Origin: Salarias fasciatus
Lineage: Eukaryota; Chordata; Actinopteri; Blenniiformes; Blenniidae
Direction: 5' to 3'
DNA length: 64,000 nt
NCBI RefSeq assembly: GCF_902148845.1
Contig: NC_043757.1
Span: forward strand, 17,721,842 to 17,785,841
The position numbers were made by a program, and so were the translations under genes. The notes below the pieces were generated by a model. That model made no database searches. It was given only the letters and a program-made list of their open reading frames with translations, and was not told where the DNA came from. Position 1 is the first letter of the stretch. Each line of letters starts with the position of its first letter. Positions 62,401 through 64,000 of the stretch are shown here, piece after piece.

Positions 62401-63383
62401 GATGAAACACTTTCTGCTACTGGTACGAGGTATGAACAAAATAAATGAAATGCATATAATCATTATCACAAATAATCTTGTCAAAGCTTTTTAATACATT
62501 CATAAAAATAATTAAAAAGATTGATTCAAGCACTTTTTCCAGTTTCAGGTTAGAGCAGAGGGAATTTTCAGCATTAAGCAGTGAGAGTGACATTTTTCAA
62601 TCTTTAAGAGGATTTTCACTCAGAGCAGGGATTAAAATTTCTATTTTTATGCACTGCTGTGTTACGTTTGACTTCACGGTCACATCACAACTGCAACAAT
62701 TTCAACCATCACATTGTTTTTTGCATATTCGCACGTCTTTCTTTTACTGGGGGACAAAGTAGGCGGCGGTGGGCGGAGTGTAGGAGACTGAGCTGTACCT
62801 GTAGAAGGTGAGCATGCAGCCCGTGATGGTCATGTTCATGGGCACCTGAGCGGACATCCGACCGATCACGAACATCTTCTCCCCGGTGTCGGGGTGGAAG
62901 GCGGAGTCGTAGACATATTTGGCTCTCCAGAGCTGGTCCTCTGTCAGGCCAGGCCTCACAATCCCAGCTCTGAAATCAAGATATGGATGGGTTGAGGTAT
63001 TTAACAAAAACATAAAGGTGTCACCCACAGATATCCTCCTTTTCTATTGATATATAAGAAATGTTATAATGTACTTAAGTTGATTTTTTTTTCTTTCTTA
63101 GATGTTGCTACTTGATTTTACACAGCTGTACAAGTGAAAATTGTGCCAGTGGTTGTACAAACACAGCTATGCTGTTTTATTCTCCCACTTCACTCCATCC
63201 AGGTCTCCTGACGGTGTACCTGTAGCCTTCCACGATCACTTTAGCCTCTTCCAGAGTCTCAGAGGACAGCAGGACGTTCCTGGGATCCGTGACTGTGAAG
63301 AAGTGCTGGGCGCGCCCCATGAATGTGCTTTGGTCCCATCGCGGCTCTTTGATGTTTATATCTCGGGACAGCTCTCCAGACAT
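59484..63383 (-). CDS. sfxn3: Sideroflexin 1/3, 322 aa, probably sfxn3
   Basis: Mitochondrial inner-membrane carrier; SFXN1/3 import serine for one-carbon metabolism (family knowledge). Ten coding exons in transcript order: 63383-63220, 62969-62799, 61591-61493, 60818-60743, 60659-60574, 60474-60347, 60082-60033, 59858-59809, 59717-59670 and 59580-59484 (969 nt, all phases agree). Signatures include [68 protein letters not shown] and C-terminal VYFNKGL. Length equals human SFXN1 (322). [18 protein letters not shown] and CMLTFYR favour SFXN3; [14 protein letters not shown] favours SFXN1, so the symbol is tentative. An acceptor at 63385 sits one base before the ATG, implying an upstream 5' UTR exon. 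It is convergent with SelU copy 2. Confidence 0.93.
61189..61200. promoter_or_regulatory. Composite CRE / E-box
   Basis: TGACGTCACGTG joins a full palindromic CRE (TGACGTCA) and a CACGTG E-box sharing two bases, within a sideroflexin intron. Confidence 0.45.
62122..62136 (-). promoter_or_regulatory. CTCF-like motif in a sideroflexin intron
   Basis: The minus strand reads CCGCTAGATGGCGCC, a good match to the CTCF core (CCRCNAGRKGGCRS). Confidence 0.5.
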
Positions 63384-63972
63384 CCTGCCTTTGATAGATC
63401 ATAAACTGTGATTAGCACTCATGCCTAAAGATTGATCTACACCTGAGATAACATTATAACATTATAGTCAAAATGTTTTATGTGTTAGTTGATTTGAAAC
63501 AAACCAGTTTCAGCTGGTGATCAAGTTTTAGGGAACGACTTATATGAACAAATTATATGACCAAATGGCAAATGACCAAATAAATTAATCATTACTAATT
63601 CTCTAAATGTGACATACGTAACGGATGGAGTGATTTTCGAAAACTGTAGAAACCTCATTGATTATCTTACTATTAAATGTTTATTGCAGCCTTTCATGCT
63701 CAGTGAAAAATGGAAGACAAGCATTAATTGTTTAATTATGTTCTAACTTTGTCACCAATTTATGGTTTCAGACTTGATATTGATTACTTAAGGCGCCCTG
63801 CAAAGTAGTAAAATTAATTATACACACCATAATATATTCCAACAGTCACTATGAAAACCGTTTTAAATTGTCCAGAGAAAGTCATTGCACAGCCATCCAG
63901 ATACAGGAGATGGTTTTGTGGACCTCTGGGGGAATCACAGTCCTCTCAGACAGTGTCAGACTGTTAACTTAC

Positions 63973-64000
63973 TTGTTGGTCTGCAGCAAAGACCATGTTC
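63973..64000 (-). other. Candidate non-coding first exon of the sideroflexin gene (edge)
   Basis: A minus-strand donor GTAAGT at 63972-63967 ends a possible exon that runs off the window. Its ATG (63996-63994) is not in phase with the sideroflexin frame, so it would be 5' UTR. Upstream sequence is not visible. Confidence 0.3.

Overview
The window is vertebrate nuclear DNA and looks like a percomorph-type teleost. The evidence is intron-rich genes with GT-AG introns, teleost-only use of selenocysteine in the PRXL2A/SelU family, abundant CA/GT microsatellites, several fragments of the common fish tRNA-derived SINE family, and GCTA-rich CpG-island promoters. No prokaryotic feature, CRISPR array, Polinton or retrovirus-like element was recognised.

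Layout from left to right. (1) 187-340 (+) is the last coding exon of an unrecognised gene. (2) 3369-5024 (-) is a single-exon coding region for a C2H2 zinc-finger protein, with upstream non-coding exons in a CpG/GCTA-rich promoter near 6.4-8.0 kb. (3) 11663-14416 (+) is a seven-exon TRIM16-like gene (two B-boxes, coiled coil, PRY-SPRY, no RING). (4) 17971-32797 (+) is tmem150a, with its CpG-island first exon near 16.9-17.2 kb and three upstream ORFs. (5) 37012-41410 (-) is mat1a in ten coding exons, convergent with tmem150a. (6) 42346-43136 (+) is the 3' end of a small unrecognised gene. (7) 47970-49233 and 52476-54848 (+) are two tandem PRXL2A/SelU1 genes. (8) 59484-63383 (-) is a sideroflexin 1/3 gene in ten coding exons, convergent with the second SelU gene.

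The main result is the tandem SelU pair. Both copies have an in-frame TGA inside a UxxC redox motif, where the human orthologue has Cys. Each has a convincing form-2 SECIS hairpin in its 3' UTR, at 49469-49511 and 55336-55381. A naive gene finder would call both broken; they are better read as two intact selenoprotein genes. Copy 2 has an upstream leader exon that joins in frame and encodes a mitochondrial-presequence-like N-terminus. Copy 1 has a poly(A) signal only 9 nt after its stop, which if used would remove the SECIS.

The mat1a-prxl2a linkage matches human 10q23.1 (MAT1A-DYDC1-DYDC2-PRXL2A). No DYDC gene was recognised here; the slot holds the unrecognised small gene and a candidate orphan CpG-island unit. 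A methionine/AdoMet enzyme, thiol-redox selenoproteins and a mitochondrial serine carrier lie next to each other, but any functional link is inference. All exon boundaries were read by eye from reading frame, splice sites and remembered human homologues; no alignment was run.
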